Below, one piece after another: positions 10,613 through 21,500 of a stretch of DNA of 64,000 nt; positions within the stretch are counted from its first letter, which is position 1; each line of letters begins with the position of its first letter. A program made the translations under genes and the position numbers. The notes under the pieces were generated by a model. That model saw only the letters and a program-made list of their open reading frames with translations. It was not told the DNA's origin and did no database searches. The DNA is from Spodoptera frugiperda (lineage: Eukaryota > Arthropoda > Insecta > Lepidoptera > Noctuidae), in NCBI RefSeq assembly GCF_023101765.2, contig NC_064213.1, positions 1 to 64,000 on the forward strand. Direction: 5' to 3'.

Positions 10613-13014
10613 TTACCGTCATCAATGACATCTGTCAACAATGCCAACTGTCAATAAGAACTTCTGTCACCAATGACATCTGTCACCAAGAACTTCTGTC
10701 ATCAATGACATCTGTCATTAATGACATCCGTCAACAGTGACATCTGTCACCAAGAACTTCTGTCATCAATGACATATGTCAAAAATGACATCTGTCACCA
10801 AGAACTTCTGTCATCAATGACATCTGTGAATAATTACATCTGTCGTCATTGACAACTGTCAACAAGCACTTCTGTCATCAATGACATCTGTCAACAAGAA
10901 CTTCTGTCATCAATGACATCTGTCGCCAAGAACTTTTGTTATCAATGACATCTGACAACAGTGACATTTTTCACCAAGAACTTCTGTCACCAATGACATC
11001 TGTCAATAGTGACATCATTCGTCAAAGACAACTGTCAACAAGAACTTCTGTCACCAAGAACTTCTGTCATCAATGACATCTGTCACCAAGAACTTCTGTC
11101 ATCAATGACATCTGTCAACAATGACATCTGTCAACAATGACATCTGTCACCAAGAACTTCTGTCATTAATGACATCTGTCAACAGTGACATCTGTCACCA
11201 AGAACTTCTGTCATTAATGACATCTGTCAACAATGACATCTGTCACCAAGAACTTCTGTCATCTGTCATCTGTCAAAAATTACATCTGTCATCAATGACA
11301 ACTGTCAACAAGAAGTTCTGTCATCAATGACATCTGTCATCATTGACAACTGTCCACAAGAACTTCTGCCATCACTGACATCTGTCAACAATGACATCTG
11401 TCACCAAGAACTTCTGTCATCAATGACATCTGTCAACAGTGACATCTGTCACCAAGAACTTCTGTCATTAATTACATCTGTCAACAATGACATCTGTCAC
11501 CAAGAATTTCTGTCATCAATGACATCTGTCTACAATGACAACTGTCAAAAAGAACTTCTGTCATCAATGACATTTGTCAACAGTGACATCTGTCACCATG
11601 CAAGAACTTCTGTCATCAATGACATCTGTCAACAATGACATCTGTCAACAATGACATCTGTCACCAAGAATTTCTGTCATCAATGACATCTGTCAATAAT
11701 TACATCTGTCGTCTTGACACCTGTCACCAAGAACTTCTGTCATCAATGACATCTGTCAACAATGACATCTGTCACCAAGAACTTCTGTCATCAATGACAT
11801 CTGTCAATAATTACATCTGTCGTCATTGACAACTGTCAACAAGCACTTCTGTCATCAATGACATCTGTCAACAAGAACTTCTGTCATCAATGACATCTGT
11901 CACCAAGAACTTCTGTCATCAATGACATCTGTCAACAGTGACATCTGTCACCAAGAACTTCTGTCATCATTGACAACTGTCCACAAGAGCTTCTGTCATC
12001 AATGACATCTGTCATCAATGACATCTGTCAACAGTGACATCTGTCACCAAGAACTTCTGTCATTAATGACATCTGTCAACAATGACATCTGTCACCAAGA
12101 ATTTCTGTCATCAATGACATCTGTCACCAAGAACTTCTGTCATTAATGACATCTGTCAACAGTGACATCTGTCACCAAGAACTTCTGTCATTAATGACAT
12201 CTGTCAACAATGACATCTGTCATCAATGACATCTGTCACCAAGAACTTCTGTCATCAATGACATCTGTCACCAAGAACTTCTGTCATCAATGTCATATGT
12301 CAATAGTGACATCTGTCACCAAGAACTTCTGTCATCAATGACATCTGTCAACAATGACATCTGTCGTCATTGACAACTGTCAACAAGCACTTCTGTCATC
12401 AATGACATCTGTCACCAAGAACTTCTGTCATCATTGACATCTGTCAAAAATGACATCTTTCACCAAGAACTTCTATCATCAATGACATCTGTCAAAAATG
12501 ACATCTGTCATCATTGACAACTGTCCACAAGAGCTTCTGTCATCAATGACATCTGTCAACAATGACATCTGTCAACAATGACATCTGTCACCAAGAACTT
12601 CTGTCATCAATGACATCTGTCACCAAGAACTTCTGTCATTAATGACATCTGTCAACAATGACATCTGTCACCAAGAACTTCTGTCATCAATGACATCTGT
12701 CACCAAGAACTTCTGTCATCAATGACATCTGTCAACAATGACATCTGTCACCAAGAACTTCTGTCATCAATGACATCTGTCAACAAGAACTTCTGTCATC
12801 AATGACATCTGTCGTCATTGACAACTGTCAACAAGCACTTCTGTCATCAATGACATCTGTCAACAAGAACTTCTGTCATCAATGACATCTGTCGTCATTG
12901 ACAACTGTCAACAAGCACTTCTGTCATCAATGACATCTGTCACCAATGACATCTGTCACCAAGAACTTCTGTCATTAATGACATCTGTCAACAGTGACAT
13001 CTGCTGTCAACAAG
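10613..13014. repeat. 16-bp satellite, left arm (2.4 kb)
   Basis: Tandem array of 16-bp units of three main kinds: TGACATCTGTCAACAA, TGACATCTGTCACCAA and GAACTTCTGTCATCAA, often paired into a 32-bp higher-order unit. Each TGACATCTGTCA core is itself a near palindrome. Short ORFs through it are repeat artefacts. The array begins right after the telomeric repeats and ends at the Copia gag fragment. The array at 13426-13818 is the same satellite in inverted orientation. Confidence 0.95.
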
Positions 13015-13425
13015 CGAGGAATTATGGAATTGCGTGGAAGCAGAACCCAGCGAAGATAGCGACAAGAAAAAGGTTGACAAAGCGTTGGCGCGCATTGCGC
13101 TTTCCGTGACACCGGCTATAATTCCGTATATTCGTACAGCGAAGAGTGCACATGAAGCGTGGAAAATACTGCAAAAAGCCTACGAGAGACGTGGCCTGAG
13201 CAGAAGGCTAGGTTTACTGCGTAGCCTCTTCAGTACTAAGCTGTCGGAGAATAGCTCAATGGAAGTCTACTTAAACAAAATAAAAGAAATTTTACATCAA
13301 CTCAATGAAATTGAAGCGCCACTGGACGACGAATTCGTTGCAGTTATCATGCTGAGTGGGCTCACAGATGACTACGACCCACTGATTATGGCGATTGAGC
13401 ATCCAACTTCCAAACTGTCTACTTG
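13015..13425 (+). pseudogene. Copia-type gag fragment (UBN2-like domain) between inverted satellite arms
   Basis: An open frame from GAG GAA TTA TGG (Glu-Glu-Leu-Trp) to a stop codon TGA that is supplied by the first TGACAG of the right satellite arm. About 137 residues are readable. Motifs fit the Copia gag core: ELWNCVEAEP, AHEAWKILQKAYE, a MEVYLNKIKEILHQL helix, and MLSGLTDDYDPLI. The usual N-terminus, zinc knuckle, protease, integrase and RT are absent, so this is a captured piece. The frame remains open, suggesting recent capture or selection; I cannot tell which. Confidence 0.75.
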
Positions 13426-13818
13426 ACAGTTGTCATTGATGGCAGAAGTTCTTGTTGACAGTTGTCATTTACGACGGCAGATGTCATTATTGACAGATGT
13501 CATTAATGACAGAAGTTCTTGGTGACAGATGTCATTGATGACAGAAGGTCTTGTAGACAGATGTCATTGATGACAGAAGTTCTTGATGACAGATGTCATT
13601 GATGACAGAAGTTCTTGTTGACAGATGTCATTGATGACAGAAGTTCTTGATGACAGATGTCATTGATGACAGAAGTTCTTGATGACAGATGTCGTTTTTG
13701 ACAAAAGTTCTCGTTGACAGTTGTCATTGACGACAAATGTCATTATTGACAGATGCCATTGATGATAGAAGTTCTTGTTGACAGTTATCGTTATTGAGAG
13801 ATGTCATCGTTGTGACGT
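13426..13818. repeat. 16-bp satellite, right arm in inverted orientation (0.4 kb)
   Basis: Units such as TTGATGACAGAAGTTC and TTGACAGATGTCA are the reverse complement of the left-arm units. This makes the two arms a long inverted repeat around the gag fragment. The outermost units are degenerate. Confidence 0.92.
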
Positions 13819-14473
13819 CTTTTTAAGATTTTTTTTTTTACAAATGCCATTTTTTCTTTAAGACCCAGGAATCCTGTTAGCTGCGTTTGTCTGAAGTAAG
13901 TACAATAATTTTATCGTATTCTGATTTACTGATAGGTCAAATGAAAGTCATTTTTCAATGTTTTTAATAATTTATTTTATCTAGTATCACACATTGGTTC
14001 GATTTTATTTATGTAACCAAGTAGAGGTAGGTTAGAACATAATTATGATTTTATTTTTCGTGGAATTAAACAAATATAAATTAACGTTAAGTATTGTGAT
14101 CAAAGACTCCTTGGTGAGTAACTCGATTAATTACAAATATATTGCGACACTTACAATTTACTTAGAGTATGTACATATTTCATTTCTAATCTTATTTTTA
14201 ATCATTACTACAAATTAGTAATAACAATAATCATAAAGAGACTATTGAAATTCATAATAAGCTTTCTAAGAAACTTTAGTTCGTGACAATAATTTGGCAC
14301 AAAACATTAATCACAACAATCCAAGTCCAACATGTGTAACATGTAACGAAACTGGTACGTACGAGTGAAGTATGCAATGAATCTATAATGTCCTGTTGTT
14401 TATTTGAACAGTTTACAAATATTTACACTAACACTGGCACGCGCTGACTCCTCACGCGCCGTATATTCTGACG
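13819..14473. other. AT-rich stretch downstream of the receptor's distal last exon
   Basis: No ORF or repeat is recognisable. If exon 14474-14718 is used, this holds its 3' UTR. Minus-strand AATAAA-type hexamers occur around 13975 and 14048. Confidence 0.4.
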
Positions 14474-14718
14474 CTATAAGGGAATCTGTCCGCCGACGAT
14501 GGCGACGGCGACCGCGAGCGGCGGCGGAGCGTGCGCCGCGCGCAGCTCGCCCGGCGGGAAGGCAGGCAGGCCGGCGCGCAGCTCTGCCAGTCGCCGCGCG
14601 TTCACGACAATACCGTTTTCTTCTATTTCTCTTCGAGTAACATCGGCAACCACGCTCGCTAACTTAGGGAATAAGATGCTCTCTTCCGTTTGCACGTGCC
14701 TATCCGTCGATGTCTTTT
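14474..14718 (-). CDS. mtt: Alternative last coding exon of the mGluR-like receptor
   Basis: Open frame preceded by a good acceptor (tattatttaacag) and ending at TAG (14474-14476). It needs two bases to complete its first codon. Exon 18590-18788 of the receptor has a possible donor (AATG|GTACGG) that leaves exactly one base, so the splice keeps frame: ...LNDN joined to EKTSTDRHVQTEE. It would replace the short TVLHYIEQYIGLLKRK tail by about 80 residues, acidic at first and then Ala/Pro-rich, ending VGGQIPL. The last five residues might be a PDZ-type end, but that is speculation. The intron would be 3.9 kb and hold a LINE on the same strand. No other minus-strand gene lies between this exon and the receptor. 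Confidence 0.55.
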
Positions 14719-14732
14719 CTGTTAAATAATAA

Positions 14733-17700
14733 TACATGGTAAATGATAAATGATAAATGATATTTATTTTGCAAATAGGTTATAAAATAACACTTTTACA
14801 CGTCAATCTCTTAAATAACTAGATGAGGCCGGCATTTCCTATCTGACTACTCTGAGAAGAAATGCCGAAACAAACTCAGAGATCATTGTCTCTTTTAAAG
14901 TCCAGACAAAATCAATTAAAGATGTCGGAGAACCGTGCAAGTTGATTCTGTAGTGGTCTTTTGAGGAAAGAACCACAGCAGTTTGAGCGGACCTGTTCAG
15001 ATGGCAGCACGCATGTGTCAGTTTACAATCAGCTCAGCTGACGGCTGTTGCTGAATGATCCGACGAACAACACCAACCAAAAGAACATTTGGGTAGGCCA
15101 CACAAATGCTCAAACTGTCAGAATATAATTTACTAAAAATAAAATGACTAGCAAAAGTCTCACACGGTCCTCAAACTAACAATTTTAAAAGGAAATATAA
15201 AAATATAAAAGGAAAAAAAAATATATAAAACAATGTCAAATTATGTTAATGTCAAATTGTATAAAAAATGTAACTATATGTTACAAACATGTCAGCAAGA
15301 CCTGTGTGGACATTATAGCAGTTCATTCCCAAGCCTGACTATCCTCCAAGTAGTCTTTTATTTTATAAAAAGCTTTACTACAAAGTTTTTCTTTAATAAT
15401 ATTTTTAAATTTACCTAGGTTTAAACTTTGAATATGGCTGGGAATTTTATTGTAAAAGCGTATACATTGACATCTAAACGAACCGCTTATTTTCTTAAGT
15501 CTAGTAGTAGGAACAACATATTTATTTTTATTTCTAGTGTTGATATTGTGTATATCACTGTACTTTTTAAATAATTTTATGTTTTTATGAGCATACACTA
15601 TATTTTCATAGATATATTGAGAGGCAACAGTCATTATATTAATTTCTTTAAATAGTTCCCTGAGAGAATGCCTCGGACTAAGATTATAAATTGATCGAAT
15701 GGCTCGCTTCTGCAGCACAAAGACAGACTGAATGTCAGCAGCATTCCCCCACAGGAGAATACCATATGACATGATACTATGGAAATAACTAAAGTATACT
15801 AGACGCGCTGTATTTACATCAGTTAAATTTCTAATTTTTTTAACGGCATATGCTGCTGAGCTGAGCCTTTTCGACAACTTATCTATATGTGGGGCCCACT
15901 GTAGCTTAGCGTCTAGGGTTATACCTAAAAAGATAGCTGAATCTACAGGGTCCAACTCCCCGCCCTTGATTAGCACGCTGGTTTTGACATGCCTAACATT
16001 TGGTGTTGTGAATTTAATGCATTTAGTTTTTGATTCATTAAGTAGCAAGTTATTGGCACTAAACCAGCGTACTATTTTTGAGAGAGCACTATTTACATGA
16101 TCACTGTCTAATTTTCTACGTTTGAGTTTAAATAATAAAGAAGTATCATCAGCAAACAGTACTATCCCATGGTTATCCTTTACAAGGTAAGGTAAGTCAT
16201 TAATATAAATAAGAAATAAAAACGGACCGAGAATTGACCCCTGCGGAACACCCATCCTAACAACAGACCCGGCAGAAATTTTCCCGTTAATCTCAACTCT
16301 CTGAATTCTATTACTCAAGTAAGAGATAAGTAGGTCCAGAGAGTTGCCCCGCATTCCATAATGGGATAGCTTCCTGATCAGTGTTTCATGAAGGACACAA
16401 TCGAACGCCTTGGATAAGTCACAAAAAACACCCAATGCGTCCCCCGAGTCCTCCCACGCGTCATATATGTGATTAAGAAGTTCAACACCGGCATCAGTTG
16501 TTGAACGACCCCTTGTAAATCCAAACTGGTTACCATGCAATAATTTATTTCTATTAAAAAATCTTTGCATCTGATTTAGAATTATTTTTTCAAAAATTTT
16601 ACTGAATGTAGGTAGTACTGAAATAGGTCTAAAGTTAGTGGGGTCAGAAGTACTACCCGATTTAAATAACGGAGTTATTTTACTATTCTTCATGAGATCA
16701 GGAAACACACCACGATCAATACAGTTATTAAAAATTAAAGCTAATACAGGTGCCACAATAGTTATTACAGAGCTGGTAATGTACACAGAATTACCCCACA
16801 GGTCAGCAGTCTTTTTCTTATTCAAAGTATGGAACGTTTTAATTATATCTGTATAATCTATGTGTTCAAAATTGAAACTTGAATGGCAAGCTACAACATT
16901 TTCTTTTAGTAAAGATTCTGCGACAGTGGGTGATGAATTCAAGGACCTGGTAGTGGAAACAGGAATGTCCGAAAAGAAGTTTTCAAATGCGGCTGCAACT
17001 TCAGCATCTGATTTAATTACATTATTATCAATTACCAGATTATATTCACTACTTCTCCTTTTAGATCTTCCTGCTTCACCATTAATAATACTCCAGGTCG
17101 CTTTAATTACATTGGAACTGTTTTTTATTTTAGAGCTCAAATATAGTGATTTAGCAATAGAGCAAACTTTTTTAAACAATTTAGAATACTTCTTTACATA
17201 TTCATTAAATTCAATTGTGTTTATAAATATCCTCTCGTTATAAAGCTCATATAGGCGTTTCCTACTTTTATAGATGCCAGTGGTTGCCCATTGATTGAAA
17301 GGCGCATTGCCATGAGCTGGTATGGTTTTAGGTGTGAAGGTAGATTTAAACTCGGTATGGTAAATATTTAAAAAATCATCACACAAGTTATTCGTATTTT
17401 TATTCCTTAATAATAAAGGTAATTTGTCAGAGAGTTTAGATTTGAACGTTTCAATGCGTCTTTCAGTCTTTGGGTTAACAATAATATGCGGTTTCGACAC
17501 TTTATTTACTTTATTTTCTATTGAAATTAATTGTCCACAATGATCTGAATCAAGCAATGATATAATTTGTTTATTAGTTGGTACAATATCAGTATAAATA
17601 TTATCTAGACAAGTAGCACTAGTAGGAGTTATCCTAGTGGGCTCCAGAAACAGGTTCGTTAGGTTAAATGAAGCAAATAAACTTACAATTCTAGTACTTA

Positions 17701-18230
17701 AGCTAGAATTTTCCAACAAATTTATATTAAAATCGCCACAAGTAATGATGAATTTATTTGAACTACTGAGTTTATTTAATACTTCATCTAATACTGTTTC
17801 AAAACAGTCATACAAACCAGAAGGTGGTCTATACACACTCAAAACAATAAACCGCTCTAATTCCACACAGGCTATTTCAACAGTACGTTCAACAGAGTAA
17901 CTAACTATATCCTTGCGTTCTTTAAATTTAAGATTGTTATTTATTAAAATTAGTGAACCACCATGTATAGCGTTTTCTCTGCTGAACGAGCTACCAATCT
18001 GATGATTACCAAAGTTGAACATTAGCTGATGAGATTTCAGCCAATGCTCAGTAATGCACAAAATGTCAACATTATTACAGTTTAAAAATAATTCTATTTC
18101 TAATTCTTTACTCATGAAACCTTGGATGTTTTGGTGTACCAGATTGATAATATTACTGTTGAGTATGCAAGAGGATGACTCTATTGTCTTGCAACTTGGT
18201 ATTATACAATTTAGAGCTGGGGTCTAAAAT
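14733..18230 (-). mobile_element. CR1/Jockey-group non-LTR retrotransposon with intact EN-RT frame
   Basis: A minus-strand LINE between the two alternative 3' exons of the receptor gene. Its 3' UTR ends in short tandem repeats (ATCATTT units, 14733-14755). Such tails are typical of CR1/L2-type elements rather than poly(A). No ORF1 was found upstream, so it is probably 5' truncated near 18230. A second copy of its 3' UTR lies at 43009-44853. Confidence 0.75.
15323..18115 (-). CDS. Non-LTR retrotransposon ORF2: endonuclease/reverse transcriptase (930 aa)
   Basis: APE-type endonuclease (about residues 1-200): ITEHWL, VYRPPSG, CGDFNINLL and LLDSDHCG. Reverse transcriptase (about residues 430-720): NFRPISVLPTFSKIFE, FGFTRGRSTTDA, CDLSKAFDCVLHETL, GVPQGSILGPFLFLIYINDL and LFADDTSLLF. 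The catalytic Asp residues are present and the frame is uninterrupted. The open frame extends upstream of the first ATG to about 18222, with LVHQNIQGF (the usual endonuclease start) lying before the listed Met. The true start is therefore upstream or the element is 5' truncated. Clade (CR1, Rex1 or Jockey) is not settled. Confidence 0.85.
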   Translation of the reverse strand: MSKELEIELFLNCNNVDILCITEHWLKSHQLMFNFGNHQIGSSFSRENAIHGGSLILINNNLKFKERKDIVSYSVERTVEIACVELERFIVLSVYRPPSGLYDCFETVLDEVLNKLSSSNKFIITCGDFNINLLENSSLSTRIVSLFASFNLTNLFLEPTRITPTSATCLDNIYTDIVPTNKQIISLLDSDHCGQLISIENKVNKVSKPHIIVNPKTERRIETFKSKLSDKLPLLLRNKNTNNLCDDFLNIYHTEFKSTFTPKTIPAHGNAPFNQWATTGIYKSRKRLYELYNERIFINTIEFNEYVKKYSKLFKKVCSIAKSLYLSSKIKNSSNVIKATWSIINGEAGRSKRRSSEYNLVIDNNVIKSDAEVAAAFENFFSDIPVSTTRSLNSSPTVAESLLKENVVACHSSFNFEHIDYTDIIKTFHTLNKKKTADLWGNSVYITSSVITIVAPVLALIFNNCIDRGVFPDLMKNSKITPLFKSGSTSDPTNFRPISVLPTFSKIFEKIILNQMQRFFNRNKLLHGNQFGFTRGRSTTDAGVELLNHIYDAWEDSGDALGVFCDLSKAFDCVLHETLIRKLSHYGMRGNSLDLLISYLSNRIQRVEINGKISAGSVVRMGVPQGSILGPFLFLIYINDLPYLVKDNHGIVLFADDTSLLFKLKRRKLDSDHVNSALSKIVRWFSANNLLLNESKTKCIKFTTPNVRHVKTSVLIKGGELDPVDSAIFLGITLDAKLQWAPHIDKLSKRLSSAAYAVKKIRNLTDVNTARLVYFSYFHSIMSYGILLWGNAADIQSVFVLQKRAIRSIYNLSPRHSLRELFKEINIMTVASQYIYENIVYAHKNIKLFKKYSDIHNINTRNKNKYVVPTTRLKKISGSFRCQCIRFYNKIPSHIQSLNLGKFKNIIKEKLCSKAFYKIKDYLEDSQAWE

Positions 18231-18536
18231 CTGACTTTTGGTAAATAATTGGATGATTCTCTCTGTTCAAAAAAGAAGATATAATAAAATAAAGAATCAA
18301 ACCGAACTTCTTTTGAATCAAGTACGCAACGAATTTTAATAGGTTTAGAATTGTTTTCCACCAGAGATGTGGTATGCTACGTTACAGTGGATGCATTTGG
18401 CTTCTACCAGTCATATTAATAGGTATCTACATATAGCTTAGCACTGGTGAAAACGGACTCAGTTAAGCCATGTATTTATATGGAAATATGTGTGCCATGG
18501 ATGGTTTTTTTGTTTCGACTATGACGATTAAGGCTT

Positions 18537-21500
18537 CTACTTTCTTTTAAGAAGCCCAATATACTGTTCAATGTAATGAAGTACCGTACCATTATCGTTT
18601 AGAGTAGAGAGGTCGGTGGACGGCGTGAGGTCGTGAGCCCGCGGTAGTGGCGCGGTGCCGACGAGTGCCGCGCAGACGGCGCCGCGCTTGGCGCCGGCCG
18701 CCGCCGCGCCGCCGCCCATCGAGCGCCAGCGTGGTGGCATCAGGCTCGCGCGCACGTTGCGCTCCGGGTGCACGATTATTATATATAACTGGAATTATTT
18801 CTCATGTTATTCTGATTGATTTTCAAAAAAGAACTGTGTTTTATTTAGGTTTTATACCTTAGGACTAAACAAGCAGACGAGCGTGACGCTGGCGCTGAGT
18901 GAGATGGTGACCGCCATGCTGGTGACGCGCAGCGGCACGTGGCTCGCCGTGCCGAAGTATAGAGGCACGAACGCTAACCAGATCACACACGTCGTGTACA
19001 TTGTGAACCCTGAAACGAATGAGAAGTACAATAAAATATGGACTAACCCTGTTTAAATATTGTCTTCCACATGAGAAGTAAGAATCGCACCAATGTGTTT
19101 ACTCTCGTTGAAGGCCTCGGGGATCTTGCGGGTGAGCACAGCGTACACGGTGCACACGACGATGAGGACGACGGGGTAGAAGAATGCGATGGTGTAGGAC
19201 GCGTCCACGTACGAGTCACAGACCAGCATGTTGTCCTCCCGCGACGGGTAGTGGTGGATGGCGCGCGCTGGAGAGATGATCTGCCACACTACCACTATCA
19301 CCACCTGCGTCACATCGTAGCCGAGTCAGTAATACACAAGCTGTAATAATGAATAATTAACATGACGTCCTAGAGACATAACTACGTACTTAAATATACT
19401 ATATAATATACTAGTATACCCTAATTGCCACAACCTCGTCAGGGTAATTTGGTCAGACTTAATTAATGAAATTTGTTTCAATAGTGATTTACCTGAATAG
19501 ATACAAGTACGGAGCATATAAAGAGTTGTGATTTGGGAGATATCAGGGAGGGTCTGCGCGCCGAGTGCTTGCTAGCATCGAAGATTCGCGCGATCCTGTT
19601 TGTCTTAGTGAGCAACGCGGCGTACACGACGGTGAAGCAGAACCCGGTCCCGAACCTGTCACAGAGTGCAGCTAAGAGTTTGCTTTCCAGTATGCTGTAC
19701 CGAGCGAAGGAGATGTTTGAACCACCGTACCGCTGCAACGAACACAGCACATCCGTGGGCCTGAAGACGAGTGCGAATGTGACGAGGTAGCACATCATGA
19801 TGCCGGCCAGCAACACGAACGACAGCTCGCGGCCGCTGGCGCGCACCACGGGCGTGTCGCCGCGCACCGCCCACACCGCCGCCACCAGCCTGCAACACGC
19901 GCGCGCTCAGTGCTCGACCACGCGCCCCCCCACGGCCGGGCGGCGCGCCGCACTCACGTGGTCAGCAGCATGCCCAGCGACGAGAAGGCCATGGCTCCTA
20001 TGGCTGCGGGGGAGTCGGGGCGCAGGTACAGCTCAGGCACGGCCGCGCAGTGCGTGCGCCCGGCGCCCGGCAGCGTGCCCAGCGGACACTCCTCGCACGC
20101 CGTCTCTTTGTCCGGGGACCGGATCTGTTTGGACCGAGGATACAGTATCAGAGTCCGCCGCGCGCGGCACGTGTCGCTGGCGGCGGCGTGCGCACCTCGT
20201 ACTGCGTGCAGTTGAAGCAGTGCCAGCAGCAGCTCTCGCCCTCCACGTACTGCTTGGCCTGGCCCAGCTCGCACTCCGCGCTGCACACCGACTCCGGCGG
20301 GTGCGGCTCGCTCCATTTGAATTGAATGTCTACACATACTTGTATAATAATTATAAAGCTGCTTTATTAATATTCATATAAGCACCAACACACCGTACCG
20401 TTCATATTCAGCTCGAGCTCGCCGTCGAGGTAGCGGCCCACCGTCAGCCAGCGATACACGCCGGGGGACACTTGCTTAAAGTGAAGTATATTATACCGCG
20501 CCGGGCCATCTCCGTTGCTATCAAAATGAAATTGATCTCCGCTGAGGCCTGTGCGCAACATACAATAACATATAAACAGCACGTTTTTTTTTATTCAGGA
20601 TTAGTATACTTTTGTATCTGCACCGTTGCTCTAGTGGTGAGTAGTCTTAACATGTCATAATACTTAATATATGCCATATATTGAGACTACTTTCCACCAC
20701 TACATCGTGGGATTTTCGTGATGTGAAAACTATCATACCTCCTTAGGTTTCAAACTATTGTTGTAACGAGTTTCCCTCGAATAGTTTCAGTGGTTAGATA
20801 CAGTCCCGGGATATTATCGCTTTGTTCCCGTTCTTGAGGGATTTCCGGACGGATTTTCCTAAAATACTCTCTTAGTGTTACCCTACGCACCTCAAAGAAC
20901 AAATACTATGACAATTTTCAAATATTAAATCTCAGTCACGGAAGCGTTTTATCTTTATATATATAATTCTTCTGTACGTGTGTATGTCACTGAACTTCTC
21001 TTAAACGACTGGACCGATTTTGATGAATTTTTTTGTGTGTGTTCAAGGGGATCTGAGAATGGTTTAGATTCACAATTTTGTCCGCTGGACAATGTTTTTT
21101 TTAATTAATTTTTAATTAATTAGTAGTTGTTGATTTTGGAATGTTTTACATTGGATACGACAGACGGCGCTACCATCGCAGTGTCAAATATTAATGACGT
21201 TAGATATTGTCATAACATTTGAATAATAATTTTCATCAAAATGGTCCAGAATGTTTTAAAATTTAAAATTTTCAAATTAAAGACGTGTAGACAGGACAAC
21301 GTCTGTCGGGTCCGCTAGTATATATATAAAGATTAAAGTATTCGGAACAATAACTCCAAGAAGCAGAACATCGGGCAAACTCGACATCATCAAAAGTAAC
21401 CTGTGAAGTGCACTTGTCGCAGGTATCGCAGCAGGGTGGCGCCACTGGCGGGCCGCATGGCGTCGCACAGCCCCGGCCGGCCGCGGCACAGCTCCGCGTG

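Larger units (their letters stand above)
10613..13818. mobile_element. Foldback-like composite element (inverted tandem-repeat arms around gag)
   Basis: Two arms made of short tandem repeats in opposite orientation flank a 0.4-kb non-repetitive centre. This is the architecture of Drosophila foldback (FB) elements. The arms are very unequal (2.4 and 0.4 kb). I could not define a target-site duplication or a transposase. An alternative is a subtelomeric satellite that suffered an inversion plus a Copia insertion. Confidence 0.4.

Noticed and set aside
11121..11829. ORFs of 64-103 codons with repeated MTSVNNDICHQE peptides
   Set aside because: They are translations of the 16-bp satellite; three 16-bp units give a multiple of three, so frames stay open by chance.
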